Shown: positions 10,314 to 24,055, counted from the first letter of the stretch. The stretch: DNA of 64,000 nt from Blakeslea trispora (GCA_025331445.1 JAIWNE010000055.1:147831-211830), one strand, 5' to 3'. The notes: generated by a model from the letters alone, not told the origin. A program made the numbers and translations.

Positions 10314-12995
10314 CTATGCACCACAATCAGGTAATGTTAGTAGTGACTGGCTATCTTGCGATGCTTGAATGCCTTTTCGTTGTACATTCCTAAGGTGTCT
10401 TGAGGATGCTAGCATTCTTTTGTTTGTTTGATTCTCAGCTTGACTTGGGTATTTTCTGACCTTGATCTCATCCTTGAACTTATCTGGCTGTTCGATATCA
10501 TCATAGTTTTCTCCTTCTTCATCACTTATATTTTGAGCTAACATGGACGCATGAATTTCACATTTTTCTGGAGGTGCAACCAATCCTATTTTTTTTTTTA
10601 AAGAAAAGGCATGTATCAGAAAGGCTCCTCTATACATTAAAAAAAAAAAGATTCATTGAATTACCTTCCTTCCAAATGAAATGATCGGATAATATTACGG
10701 GCTCAGGACATATTGGAATACTTGCTATTTCCACTTTTTCTGCTGCATAACTTTGAAGCGCTTCTGTAGCAGTAGAGACATTGAAGCAAGTTCTTATATC
10801 TAATCCAGCGTCACCCAAGCAGTCTGGTTGATGGCCAAAGCATTTAGGGCCTCTCATTTGTCCAAATTTCATGGTACTCTTGTCTTTCTCTGGTAGTTGT
10901 CTCGATTGCTGCTGCTGACTGCTGTTGAGAATAGAGGGCGGCGACAATGAACATGTGTCTATCGAATCATTTTCTTGATAGCTACTGATGATAGAAGAGG
11001 CATCTGAAATGAGAGGCGATGAAATTTTTAGCATGGTATTCATAGCAGATAGAGTAGGTCGTGTATTCCCTGTCCGAGATGCAAGAGATAGCTTGCGACT
11101 TAGACGTGAGCTCCAAGTACTAAAGTTCTTTTTCAACGAGGTGAATCGATGATCTACATAAACTGATTTAAGGTGAGCAAGCGACTCAGTATCATCTTGC
11201 TCAGAATTGGTCAAGATAGAGTAAGATGAAGGTACGTTGCTGCAGGTCTCCTCAGATTCTCCCGAAAAGAAAGATGAATGTTCTGAATCTATTATTTGAA
11301 TAGCCTTCTGTTGCTTATTGAAATCGTCTTGAAAGACAAATGGTCTGCAATCATCTGCAGATTCCTTAATCTTGACTGATTTAATATAATTGCCAGGTGG
11401 TGGATCAAGAGAGATTGGATGTGCTATTGTTATTGGGAGCTCAGCTACTATATCAGACGAACTATAAATTGTATAATTGAACGATGTATATCATTACTAA
11501 CAACACCTGTTTTAAAAAAAGACTTTTTTCAAAGAACTTACTATTGCGAATAAATTGAAACACGCACAAAGAATGAAACGTTAATTAGCTTTTGGTTTTG
11601 AATTGAAAACAGGTTCGACTAGGTTATACATTAAGCATCATAAAGTGTTGTTTCAGTTGCAAGCTAAACTTACCGGTACATCCAAACTCATTGTAAAACA
11701 ATCCTTTGAGCTGGGCTCTGACGGTCTCCACCAGTTTGAGTTGGCAAGACTGACTTGCGATAACACATCGTCAAAGAAGACAATGGGACTAGAAGGTGCT
11801 TCAGCACTCGAGTTTTCTGATTTACTTTGCACCTCATATTGACAAACAAGTTGTAACCTAGTGTCAATTACCTAATAAGAAAAAAAAATAAAGAGCGATG
11901 AGACAAAATAGTCTTGTGATATTCAGTTTTAAACGTTCAAGTACTTTATCAGACAAATTGAGATTGTGAAGTCTAAGAGATAGATAGATTGGTGCCCCAG
12001 ATATCCATAATGTACGAGGCATAGAGATGCCTGCTATGACATGACCATGTTCTGACTTCAATAGCTGCTTGTTGTCTTCAACAATAGGTGTGTAAAATAG
12101 AGCTGCGTCTCTAAGTGATTTTGATTTGATGTTTGGATAGACTACAATATTTTGTTTCTTTATGATAGGCTCTGTTGCCAGCAATGGATTTTCCAATTTA
12201 CTATTAAAAATAAAAAAAATTGATGTTAGCATTAAAAAAAAAGGAGACAAGAAGGGAGGGAGAGAGAAGGATGATTGTTATACCTTAGCAAATAGTATTC
12301 AATGGAGCCTTTTTTACTCGAAAAAGTACCATTTAGCTCTGTTGGTAAAGCAATGGAAAATGATATCCAAAGTTTGTTTGTCTTTACTGCACTACTAAAA
12401 TCGATTTTACGATTCAGGAATTCATTTGTACGCGATTGGATCCTAAAAGTATCATAAACAGCTATTGAAGGCTAAAATAAATTTCTATTCGATTTCCTGT
12501 CATTTTTTCTGTATTACCTTCTACACCAACAAAGCTCAGTTCAAGTTCTTTAGTCAAGTTACACAATTGTTCGATATTGTCCTGATGGCCAGATTCAATG
12601 ACAACAGTTCCTGAAAGTTGACCGCCAGCAACTACATACGGAGATTTGAAATGGATATGTAGATTCTCCTTCATCAAGCATTTTCGCCAATTTGAAGAAA
12701 TGTTACAGGCAATGCTGTTCGCTGTATCTGCCCTTGAGAGTTTAGGATGTAATCTTTTGGTAATAAAATTAGTAATTGAAGCAGATGCTAGTTCTTGTCC
12801 TTTATCGTTTGCTTTATTTTTTTGATAGTTTGTGTTGTTTTGTTTGTTTTGTACAGGGTTGATTCGATTTGTCTTTTTTTTGCTAGTAGATGATAACATG
12901 GCAGTAACCAAAGGAATTGCAGTACTATACCATGACTTAACAATAATGCGCTTATCGGGATTTGGTTCTGATATAGCTACTGACATAGACAACAA
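10314..12995 (-). CDS. Arrestin-domain (alpha-arrestin-like) protein
   Basis: Alpha-arrestins link membrane cargo to ubiquitin ligases or to pH-signalling complexes. Seven exons on the minus strand keep frame: 12525-12995, 12284-12471, 11945-12200, 11674-11871, 11542-11588, 10665-11461, 10314-10585, for 742 residues. The N-terminal arrestin sandwich is seen in HIHFKSPYVVAGGQLSGTVV and the stretch LWISFSIALPTELNGTF; the C-terminal sandwich in GISMPRTLWISGAPIYLSL and in VSFFVRVSIYSQ joined to VAELPITIAHP. A Ser-rich tail of about 300 residues with acidic patches follows. I see no PPxY motif, so Rsp5/Nedd4 binding is not predicted by sequence. Junctions at 12525/12471 and 11945/11871 are inferred from frame and could shift. 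A Rim8/PalF-type role is possible but not shown. Confidence 0.75.
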
Positions 12996-13314
12996 TAATC
13001 AGAGAAAAGAATGAAAGAAAGAGAAAGAAACCAACAAGGAACAAAATCTTTCTATCTTTACATATTTATTTTGTAACTTTAACTAATAAATGTTAAAGAG
13101 AAAAAGATCATATAGAAAAAAAAAAGATCCGATTCTTTTGGATAGCAAACGAAACTTGCTTCCTTAAAAAAGAAATAAAATTATAGCTTTGACTATTTGC
13201 CAGTTTAATTGACTCGTTTATCTCACCAACATGTTAAAGCATGCAAAATGCACGCACAAGCGTACTCGAAATAATAAATAAATAAAAAAAAAGAGTTGAT
13301 TCACTTAATTTCAT
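12996..13314. other. Upstream region of the arrestin-domain gene
   Basis: Short AT-rich spacer that must hold the promoter of the arrestin-domain gene and the 3' end of the small membrane protein gene, both minus strand. No distinct element recognised. Confidence 0.5.
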
Positions 13315-13896
13315 TTAATTTTTTTCATTAGAATTCTCTAAAGGTAATTGAATCTGCCTCGATTTCTGGTCAACAAAAAATGAAAGCAAAACAAGACTTG
13401 TTTCGATAGCGAACAGCGCGATGATAAAATATTTTAGGAGATACAAAAAGTCAAATAGAATACAATGTTCTTTGATCAGGCAAATATCAGTACGACCAAT
13501 GAGGTCCGTAGATACCACGTCGAACAAAATAGAGAACATCCAACTAAGAGCCAGGCCAATAGGCATCAAGAATTGACATGCCATTTCTATAATAGATACC
13601 CTATTGCTTTGTGTACTGCCTTGATTATTGCCATTGGTTGTTAGTAGAATAAATAGAGGACAAAAGATAGATGCTTGAGCTGCCACAAGAGTTGAAATCA
13701 AACGACGGTCAGTGATAGTTTGTATGATCCATACAGTGCTGTCTATCTTTTCAATCTGTTCATCATCTGTTATCTCTAAGGGAATTGAACTTGAACTGTA
13801 AAACACAAGCGAGCCAACCACAATAGAAACAGCTGTAACAAGTGTAAGCAGACGCACGCAGTGCAATATAGCTGTTATACGCGAAAACAATTGCAT
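13315..13896 (-). CDS. Small four-helix membrane protein of unknown function
   Basis: Single-exon gene of 193 residues. Four hydrophobic segments are visible: about residues 15-33 (TLVTAVSIVVGSLVFY), 66-85 (LISTLVAAQASIFCPLF), 107-127 (CQFLMPIGLALSWMFSIL) and 147-172 (LYLLKYFIIALFAIETSLVLLS). The loop between helices 1 and 2 is acidic and the C-terminal tail is polar. This layout resembles MARVEL-type and other fungal four-helix proteins, but I do not recognise the family. A TATA-like element lies about 100 bases upstream at 13994-14001. It is probably real because the frame is long, hydrophobicity is patterned and there is a TATA element, but there is no homology anchor. Confidence 0.6.
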   Translation of the reverse strand: MQLFSRITAILHCVRLLTLVTAVSIVVGSLVFYSSSSIPLEITDDEQIEKIDSTVWIIQTITDRRLISTLVAAQASIFCPLFILLTTNGNNQGSTQSNRVSIIEMACQFLMPIGLALSWMFSILFDVVSTDLIGRTDICLIKEHCILFDFLYLLKYFIIALFAIETSLVLLSFFVDQKSRQIQLPLENSNEKN

Positions 13897-14596
13897 AATT
13901 CTGGTAATAAAAAATTACGTGAATAGAAAAAAAGAAAGAAACAAGACGTATAGGTATGAAAGAGAAAGAAAAGACAAAAAGAGAAAAGTATGTTTATATA
14001 TAGGCATATATCACAAAAGAATTTGCATATTTAATGTTCAATTTATCAAACAAGAATTTCATTAAAAACAAGCCTGATTGCGTTAATTCAATAGTGAGGC
14101 TGTCTTTTGATTGGCTTGTTGCTAAAGCACAACCTTGCATTTCATGCAATCTTGTCTTTGGTCATTTCTGCTCTTTTCTTTCTCGTTTCCTTCTCTATCT
14201 TTTGTTTTCTGTTAAACAAAAACATCACAGTGCCAGATCCAAAGCCTTTGAAACAAATGTGTTGTCATGCCAACCAGACCAAGCTAATAAAGCCAATTTA
14301 AATCAATTCCCGTGCATGTGTACGCATCTATCTGTCGATCCTTGCTTCGATAGTAAGAGACAACACCCGACTGCACTGTTTCATTCGCAAAGAAAAAGGC
14401 AGGGCGGGTAAAAAAAACCAATTGACTGAAAATAGCTGTATGTGCTTACAAAGTGTAGTCATACACTGTTGAAAATGAAATAATAAACTTTGTCCATCGA
14501 TTTCATCACCCCCCATCATCATCATTATTATTTTTTTTCTTCTCTTTTTTTAGTAATCCATTTTCCCTTTTTTTTTTAATATAATAATAAAAAAAA
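13897..14596. other. Divergent promoter region
   Basis: Lies between the minus-strand membrane protein gene and the plus-strand RING ligase gene. It has a TATATAAA-type element on the minus strand at 13994-14001 and T-rich leader sequence before 14597. A 125-codon plus frame at 14034-14411 shows no domain or splice support and is not called. Confidence 0.55.
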
Positions 14597-16396
14597 ATGA
14601 GCTCAGAAACACGCCAAGGCGAACCAAGATACTGGTGTCATATTTGTAATGCGGAAGTACCCATCTATATGGCGCCTGAACCAACTTGTCAACAATGTAA
14701 CGAGCAGTTTATTGAAGAGGTTTGTGATAGTAATAAAGTAGACCTATATATATGCACGCGTAGCATAGTTGACAAAGGTAGGATCACTCTAGCTTCAATC
14801 TGACGATGATCCTCGAGAATTTCTTGCGGGCGATAACCACCAAGATGAGGACAGAACAGCTTCTGGACACATTCACTTACCAGGTGGTGGGGCAGCTCAT
14901 TTCTTCTCTTACTCACCTTCTACTGGAAGAATTCGAAACTTGAACAATTCAGAAAGAACAGAAGGAGAGACAGGAGGAGGATCCATGGGCGAAATAGGTG
15001 ATGATATTTTTCAGTATTTTGCACCACCAGCTCGTTCAGCTGAAGGAAACCAAGAAAGATCCTCTGGACAGCAGGATCAACCGCCAACGCCTATAAGCAA
15101 CTTGGTCCAGAATCTACTGACTAATATGCTGGGCCAAAATGTTGATTTAGCTGCAGGAGGAACACCCACAGGAGAAGGTCATGGACGTTCAGAGGAAGAT
15201 GAGACTGGTCGACCCATGATTTTCTTTGGTAATATGGTAGATGGTAATGTGCGCTTCGAGCCTATGCCAGCTGGTGCAGGACGAATGCCTGGTAGTATGC
15301 CCAGAAATAGAGAAGGTGAAGAAAATAGCAACGGCAATGAAAATCCCGAAACCAATCCGACACAAGAAATGCGTGGCAACAGTATTGCAAGGTAAACAAC
15401 AATCGAAGAGAGAGAGGGAGACAATTGGATAACCATTTTATTTTCAATGGCTTTAGCATTTTGCAATTCTTATCAGCCATGACAGGTGCTCCCATTGATG
15501 GTGGACTAGTGGGCAATCCCAATGACTATGTATTTTCCCAAACAGCCCTAGACAATATTATTACACAATTGATGGAACAAGCTGGAAGGTAATATAACTA
15601 TAATCAAACAAAGCGTGTCCATGTATTGAATCGTGTTTTCTTACTGTTGCATTGAAGCGCATCTGCACCACCTCCTGCACCTGAGCAAGTGATTGATTCG
15701 CTTCCCAAAAGATCATTGACCGATAAAGAAAAGAGTAAGCCTAGATATATTCTATTTTGCCTATTGAAGTTGCTTACCAACAAAAATTAATAGCTCAAGA
15801 AATTGATTGCGCTGTCTGTAAAGATAATTTCGAACCAACCGAGCAAGTGATTGAACTTCCGTGTCTACACATTTTCCATGACGACTGTATTAAGCCATGG
15901 CTTAAACTAAATGGCACTTGTCCTGTTTGGTAAATAGATGAATGGGATGGTTGTTTGAACAATACACTTATCCTCCTTTCTTTATAGCCGTCATTCTGTT
16001 GTACCTGAGCAAGAGTCTGACAATAACAACAACAATAGCAATAATAATGATAATAGTAACAATGACAACGATAACCAGGATACACAAATGGAAACTAACA
16101 ATGCCGAAAATACCCAAAACACGCAACCATCAAACAACGATAGAGCAGAATCCCATACCACAACATCATCACAAGGGAACAATAACGCAAGTCATACAGC
16201 AAGCTTCACTATTGTAAGTGGTAACTTCCCTGGTACACACAGTGGATCCGGAACCCCTACATCGTGGCCATTGAACCTATCATCTGCATTTCCTTGGGCT
16301 AGTCATTTATCTAGATCATCTCAGCAAAACAATGCTTCCGATAATAACAATGAAAATGAATCTAATTCACATCATGAAGATCTTGATCTCGATTAA
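14597..16396 (+). CDS. RING-H2 E3 ubiquitin ligase, RNF126/RNF115 type
   Basis: Transfers ubiquitin to client proteins; RNF126 relatives handle mislocalised hydrophobic proteins in the cytosol. Exons 14597-14719, 14793-15391, 15457-15588, 15658-15734, 15794-15929 and 15988-16396 give 491 residues. The N-terminal zinc ribbon (YWCHICNAEVPIY, then CQQC) at about residues 12-38 is the BAG6-binding domain in RNF126. A conserved helix (GNPNDYVFSQTALDNIITQL) precedes the RING-H2 finger at about 312-355: CAVCKDNF, the CLHIFHDDC core and CPVCRHSVV. The middle is low-complexity and acidic, and the tail is an Asn/Asp-rich run followed by a Ser-rich stretch. All junctions keep frame. Its 3' end faces APH-1 with 190 bases between. 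Confidence 0.92.
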
Positions 16397-16586
16397 AAAG
16401 AAAGAGAAATCAAAGAAAGAAAATAAAACAAGAAAAAGTTACATGTTATAGATAGGGTAGTCATGCTATTTCAACGTACAAATTACAATATACTTTATAG
16501 TGTATGTTCATGAAGAGCAAAGAAAAAAGGGGGGTAGGAAAAAAAAAGAATGGGTATACTCTAGGAGAGAAAAGAAAACTTCATCA

Positions 16587-17534
16587 CTATTGTTGCTGTT
16601 GTCTCATTACTAGCCTCACTTTAGACTTAAGCGATGAAAACACAAGCGATGCAGAGATAGCAATTAAACAAAGACATATAACAATAGCATACACACATCC
16701 ATATTGAACTGTAGTTGATGAATTCAATGTAGTCTAAGAAAAAAAAGAAACAGTTCGATTTCAGCCTATGCACTATATATGCAAGTAAGGTACTTACAGC
16801 AAAAGAAGCGCCATAATGCGATACAACAACCCAACCAATCTTAAGCCAGCCCTTCGTTTGCGGTAATTCTGAAAATCCATCAAAAGAAATCATCATCCAA
16901 GCCATATGCAGCAATGAGAACAAAGAAGTGGTAATAGCAGATATAAAGTATAATGTTGCTTGAGGACATGAAGGACACATCATGACGCCAGGACCAATAG
17001 ACTCAACCAAAAGAGAAATATACCCAACGAGTGCACCCATCAATGCATAACCATAGCCAGACACTTTAAACACAAGTAAGATTCCCCATCACAACAAAGA
17101 AAAAAAAGGAAAGGGGGGGGGAAAGACTTACCAAAACTAAATGCATGGCGATTGAAAGGCGATTTAGGATTAGCTGACACTGCATTCAAGCCATATTCAG
17201 CTCGAGTCAACAATAAATAGAACCCCCAACGAAATAGTTCTTGTATAGCCACACTGTATGCAATGCTGACATAGTGAATATTTTGCGTCGACCTTGCTAA
17301 ATACCATATTACACTGGAGATGAGCAGTGCAATCAGACAAAAAAATGCACTGCGATTGTTAAGAAGAAAAGAAAGGAAAAAGATTAGCTTCGCTTTGAAT
17401 TCGATGAGTAGTGAGCATTACCTTGAGACCATCAGTAAGACATACTGTGCATTAGGCGCGATGTATAGAAAAAAGATGGAGAGAATAGGCCCATAAGCTA
17501 GGAAAAGACAGCCAAAAAAAGAAAGTAGAGTCAT
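16587..17534 (-). CDS. APH-1, gamma-secretase scaffold subunit
   Basis: APH-1 is the seven-helix scaffold of gamma-secretase, where it holds presenilin, nicastrin and PEN-2. Exons on the minus strand: 17422-17534, 17132-17349, 16798-17063 and 16587-16733, for 247 residues, the usual length. The start MTLLSFFGCLFLAYGP is typical. Other family marks are VAIQELFRWGFYLLL, YGYALMGALVGYISLL, ESIGPGVM (family consensus GPGV), and two membrane histidines in conserved context (SLLHMAWMMISFDG; VVVSHYGAS). The last exon gives the final helix and a short basic/Gln tail. Yeast and most Dikarya lack this complex, so the gene supports an early-diverging fungus. The signal peptide peptidase about 10 kb away is a distinct relative of presenilin, not its substitute. 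Confidence 0.92.
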
Positions 17535-17715
17535 TGAAGAAGCATCTTTAACAATTAAGAAAGGAGAGAGTTTATGTGCCACACTAAAAAAAATAAACGA
17601 GTGCTTATGTAATCAAAGGTGGTTGATTTAAAAGAAAAGTTTATTTCATGGCCAATTTTACATTAGCAAATAAATAGACATATAAACATATATGGCGCGA
17701 ACCGACAAGAAGCAA

Positions 17716-18966
<1,251 letters not shown>

Positions 18967-19037
18967 TTAAAAGAAAAGAAAGGAAAGCAATTGTTGAGTG
19001 AATATTAAAAAAAAAGAATGAGTCGAAAACATATTGC

Positions 19038-19046
19038 TTTTTATAC
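19038..19046 (-). promoter_or_regulatory. TATA box of the aspartic protease gene
   Basis: TATAAAAAG on the minus strand, about 80 bases before the start codon, leaving room for a 5' leader of roughly 50 bases. The position and sequence fit a strong core promoter; the call is from pattern alone. Confidence 0.5.
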
Positions 19047-19479
19047 CTAATTTTTCAAGGTCTTGATCTGACACCTGTGGAAGATATTGAATGCATAAAG
19101 GTATAAGTTATCTCAAGTAAATGTTCTGTCTCACGTCGATATGTTGCTCAGTATAACATACAATAATATCAAATCAAACAAAGATATCAATACTTTGGGC
19201 ACATTAATTCATCGTTTTGGAAATTATATCCAGATTTAGGTTATTAATAGAGCTTTCCCTGAACGTCTTGGATGTAACATTTGCCTTCATATCTTTTGTT
19301 TCATTTTGGCTCTCCGTAATATTGAAAAAAAAAAAGAGAGAGCAATACATAAATGAATAGGAATTGACTAATTATTTCTTTATTCACAAATGAAGAGACA
19401 TATATCATACGTTTATTGACATAAAATAACTATTTTGAAAGATCCACTTTTTTGTCGCATCTTTTCAACTTATCTTTGT

Positions 19480-20010
19480 CACTACAACCAACAATAGAAC
19501 TGAGGCAGATGCGCTTACAAGCTTCAGTCAAGCAATTTGGACACAAAGAAGCAAATCAGGTCTATCAACCGATCATTTCTTTATTTGATTTAACCTTATT
19601 AAAACAACCATAAAAGGAATATTCAACTAAATACTAAATTTGTATTTTTTGACCAAAAATAGGCTGAGGTGTCATGCATGCCAAGGTTGCTCAAACTGAA
19701 CTTGCTCGATTTGTTACGCAAGACAAAACGAAGAAGGATTGATTGAGGTATTTACATATAACAAATAAACATTTGAAATCAACATGCTTCCTTTGACTTT
19801 CTAATCATTATTTAAAGTAAACCTTGAAACCCATTTCTTTTCTGTAGATGATGACTGCCCTGAGTTGATATTGAGCTAGCTTGCAGTAAATGCTATAGTG
19901 TGCTAAAAAAAACAGAAAATGGAGCCTGAAGGTTTACTTACTTGCTTAGAAAGGGGATGCCGCATAGATATGTGCAATTTTTGAGCATGTGCACAATGCA
20001 ACCGTTTCCA
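19480..20010 (+). pseudogene. Possible decayed gene with cysteine-pair motifs
   Basis: Plus-strand reading gives segments bounded by splice-like sites: 19663-19747 after ...AATAG and before GTATTT, and another after TTCTGTAG near 19850. The first translates as LRCHACQGCSN, a TGA stop at 19697-19699, then TCSICYARQN. Further on, in shifting frames, come DDDCPELIL, CSKCYSVLKK and CLERGCRIDMCNF. Cys pairs of this density resemble zinc-binding domains such as zf-CXXC, but stops and frameshifts break every frame. It could be a pseudogene, or chance. A cysteine-rich minus-strand frame also exists at 19437-19555 but has no start and no usable acceptor. Confidence 0.25.
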
Positions 20011-22868
20011 AGTATGACAGCTAGAGATGCCACAAACATTTATTCCAAGATAACATAGAGTCGTACTTTTAAACGTCATTCAAATTGTACAGATTCATCA
20101 TGCGAGAATATTATTGCGAAGATCTTTTTTGTTTTGCGGTTCAAGTCTTATATACCTCTTTTCTTTTTCTCGCTCCCTTTTTTTTTTAATTGACTTTTTT
20201 GGGAATGACTTGAACCAGTCCAGTCTGATATAAGGCCTCTATGAAAACCTTTAAATGATAACCCTTTAGCGAACACGATATGCATTTAAATAAGAGCAAC
20301 AAAAGGGAAAAGTAGGTCTTTATTACACAATAGATAACTTTACTATCGACTGTATCAGCTAATAATAGGGATCTAATTGATTTTGTCAATGGTAATCTGT
20401 GTAGCCTAAACTATAACTTGATCGGGTTTGTGCAAGCCAAGGTTTAGGAACCGAAAAGAAAAAAGTCTGCACAAATGGATAAGTATACTTGTAAAATTTT
20501 ATAAGCTACCTCTTCTTTTTTTCCTTAAAGTCTTTTGAACATTCATCTTCTGAGTCACTTTGAATTGCTCTACAAAGCAACTGCTCTCATCTAAACTAGC
20601 AATTAATTATATATGAAACTGTGGTAAAAATAGCTATCAAAGAAAAAAGTGCAAGTAAAATTGAGAGTATGACAGAAGGTCATATAATAAAACTTAAACA
20701 GGCGGCGCCCAAATGATCTACGTTACTTAATTGATATGTCGATCCATTGATGCTATCACTCAAAGAAAAAAGAAAACATTAGAAAAGAACGATAGGCTAT
20801 ACTGCTTATAGGTATTCCTTTCGAGGCTACAAGGAGAACATCTTTTTTTCTCTCAAAAAGAGATTGAATTGATATAACGCTTACAAAGCACTTTTAGAGG
20901 CATGACTGGGTGAATATTAGATTTTCTAATTTTGTTGTTCATTTTGTTACAATGTCACAAACATGTTTACAGTTAGATCAAATGATTTGTGTGCCTGCAA
21001 AATATCAACCTTTTTGGGTAAAATACCCTATTAAAGTAAATTCATTGGAAACACACATACTGGAGCTTTACGGTAAGCCAAAAGATTTCACACAACTGCC
21101 TGCTTTTCACAAAATTATAAAACTTTAGCCAGAGCAAGTTCAAGTAAAAAAGAACGCCTACATTTTAGACATTAACTCAAATCTTATGTTTGGGTTATAA
21201 GCATCTCCCAGCGTTTCACATGAAAGGCCTTTATAGCCATCAATGCTGCCCAAGGATCTTCTCTCCTTTTTTTTTGCTTCGTATTACTGATTTACATTAG
21301 CAGTTCTATTAAGTGCAATCTGTTTTTCCTTTTCTCTAGCTAATTAGCAATAAAACTGTAAAAGAGATAAAGTATTTAGTTTAAAAAATCACTTAAATTT
21401 TTTGAATGTCTACATTAGTCGCTCGATTTAAGAGTATTTTTAATATATAAGTGCAATCCTTTAGCTCATATCGCTTCAAGCGTTAAAATGCCATTCGATC
21501 TAGAGGCATGCTCAATATGAGAGTGTATGTCTCAAGAATATAAACACTCTCAAATAAAGCGGATATTGTATATTCATTTTATCTTTTATTGTACATTCTT
21601 TTTTTTAAGACGAGCGAATTGCATGAAATGTACAATATTATTCCCTGGTAATAGGTGAATGAAGAGATTCGGAGAAAAATTCACTAAATGCTCTGTTTTG
21701 TTTGCTATGAGCTTAAGGGCCCCTATTTGATCTCATTCAAATAGTTGTTCTTTCACAAGGTTAAACGACATGCAGTTGTTTCTTCATTCATGTTTGTTTC
21801 ATGTTCCTAGAGCCATATTTAGCTTTTGAAACTAGCAAGGTTGTTCATTGCTTTGAACAAGTCAATTTTCACCTTCTTTACCAATACTCATCTTCTTCAT
21901 GAATCTATTTATAGACGCAGACGCAATGGATTAGACTTGTTCTTCCTCTTTTCATACAAGCTGAACAGTAAATGATTTATAAACTCTAAAAAAATCATTT
22001 TCTGTAGCAAACAAATCTTTAAAAAGAAATAAAGATAGAAAGAATCAATTTATCTCAATTATTGAAAAAAAAAAAGGTGCTTTAAAGATATTTCTTATTG
22101 TTGATTTGATGACCAAAAGTGCAATTCAAGAGAAACAAAAGTATCGAAATGTGCTACTATTCAACCTTTACTGCTAAAGTTTTGCGTATCACTCAGTTAT
22201 TAAAGTGCATATGATACACAAGTAGCTGGCTTCTCAGAGTCTGTCAGAAATCCTTATGAGGGCACATCTCTATCTTTTTATACCTATAGAATATGTATGG
22301 TCAGGTTTGAAATCACAGCTGAAAAAAGAAAGAAAGAAAAATAGGAGAGAATTTCATGCAGATTTACAGACTTGATCCTGAACTATGTTTCGATACTAAT
22401 CCTTAATTAATGGATGTATTTGTTATTGAACGAGATATGTGCTTGGTATTTGTTTTGTCTTTTTCTTTTCCTCTTTCTTTTTCGGTGCGCTCTGACTTTT
22501 TTTTTTACTTGCATATTAAGAGTGATATGGATAGACCGTTTTGTACATTTTTGTCAAAATTCACATTCAAGTTATGAATAAGAAGAGAAAAGAAGGGATA
22601 TGAAAGACAAATTGCATTGAAATTTTGCTCAAGTAATAATACAACTGACAAAGATCAAAGAGTAAACTGATGTAAATTGGTCTAAGAATGCTCGCATTTA
22701 ATGGTTTGTTAATTTTTTACTGTCCTTTTAAAAAATCATAACTAAAACTACATTTCTATCAATTGGTCCCTCTCTCTCTCTTTCTAATATTTTTTTTCTT
22801 CTCTCTCATTCTCTTGTTTCTGACTGAACACATCTCTCTTTCTTTTCCACTTATATATTTCTTGTTTT

Positions 22869-24055
22869 ATGACAGCAATGATGAACTATGAACATGACGT
22901 GTTTGAACCATCCAGAAATTCAGACAAAATTTCACCTTTTTACAGCTATCAATACCCAGCTGATAACCTTGTCTATAACCATCTCCAACAGACACTGCAA
23001 GTCCAAACTGACTTGAAGAATCAACGGCTCCAAGAATTCTGTACTGAAGTTCCTGAGCTCATCAATGAATTTGATCCTTTTCAATGCGCAGGAACTGAAG
23101 CTACCGATTTGACACATCCTCCTTATGGTTTTCTGGCAGCCCCTTTTTATGGAATTGACACTACACCTACAACAGCGTCTTCGAACTCTTCTTTCAATCC
23201 ACCCTCTGGTATAACAGCAGGTCTTGATGCCAGTTATTTTCCACACGAGCAGTTTCTATGTCACCCGCTAGATTCATTCCAAGATTTGTGCTTTATGGAT
23301 CCTATGAGTTGCGATTATCCTGTCAGTACACATGCATCCATGACGCCCAATATAAACTATCAATCCATTGTATGTTAGAAAAAAACTAATTGTCTTTTTT
23401 TTTTATCTAACTATATAACTAAAAACATCTATAGGACTATAATTCGTTTGTTCCTTCCTTTCTATCGGATGGAGAACATCGTAACCGTTCAACACCATTA
23501 CTTTCGACATCCTTTTCATTCTCTTCAATGTCATCAGCATCCTCCATAGAAAATGAAGAAGAAGATCTCGCCTTATCAGAAAATACAATTGCAAGCTTAA
23601 AGAAAATCAATTCACTCACAAGCAGCAGAAAACAACCCACAAAATCAGTCTCTATGGGCTGTTTGCCTGAATACAACACACAAAGACAAAAGAAAAAGAA
23701 GAAACATCATAGCCAGCAAAGACAGAAACCAACAACAAGCTCCTCGTTTTCTCTAGATAACAATCTATCTTACTACATGTCTCAACATCATCATCTGTCC
23801 GATATTGATCTTGAGAGCGATAGAGAGCAAGAGCATGATAAGAAAGTGATGGGAAAATCCCTATCAAACAATAGTATTAGCAAAAAGGGTCGCAATGTAG
23901 ATAAAGCATGTAATCACTGCAAGCGATCACACTTGCGATGTGACAATGTACGCCCCTGTCGTCGTTGTGTTGCTACCGGTAAAATTGGTTGTCAAGATGT
24001 AAAACATAAGCCTCGAGGTCGCCCAAGACTTCAAAAGAAGATGTTATTAAATTAG
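22869..24055 (+). CDS. Transcription factor with C-terminal Zn2Cys6 finger
   Basis: Likely DNA-binding regulator. Exons 22869-23369 and 23435-24055 give 373 residues. The binuclear zinc cluster lies at the C-terminus, about residues 326-353: ACNHCKRSHLRCDN, then PCRRCVATGKIGC, all six cysteines present. It is followed directly by the basic KPRGRPRLQKK, which contains an AT-hook-like GRP core, and then the stop. The first 300 residues are low in complexity, rich in Ser, Asn, Gln and His, with acidic patches (ENEEEDLA) that could activate transcription, and a basic stretch of Lys/His near 230. Most fungal Zn2Cys6 proteins carry the finger near the N-terminus. The start could instead be the ATG at 22878 or 22881. 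Confidence 0.85.

Noticed and set aside
14034..14411. 125-codon plus-strand frame upstream of the RING ligase
   Set aside because: Lies in a divergent promoter region; no domain and no good translation or splice context.
19437..19555. Cysteine-rich minus-strand frame resembling a small secreted protein
   Set aside because: It is closed upstream by a stop codon with no acceptor or start between, so no complete gene can be built.
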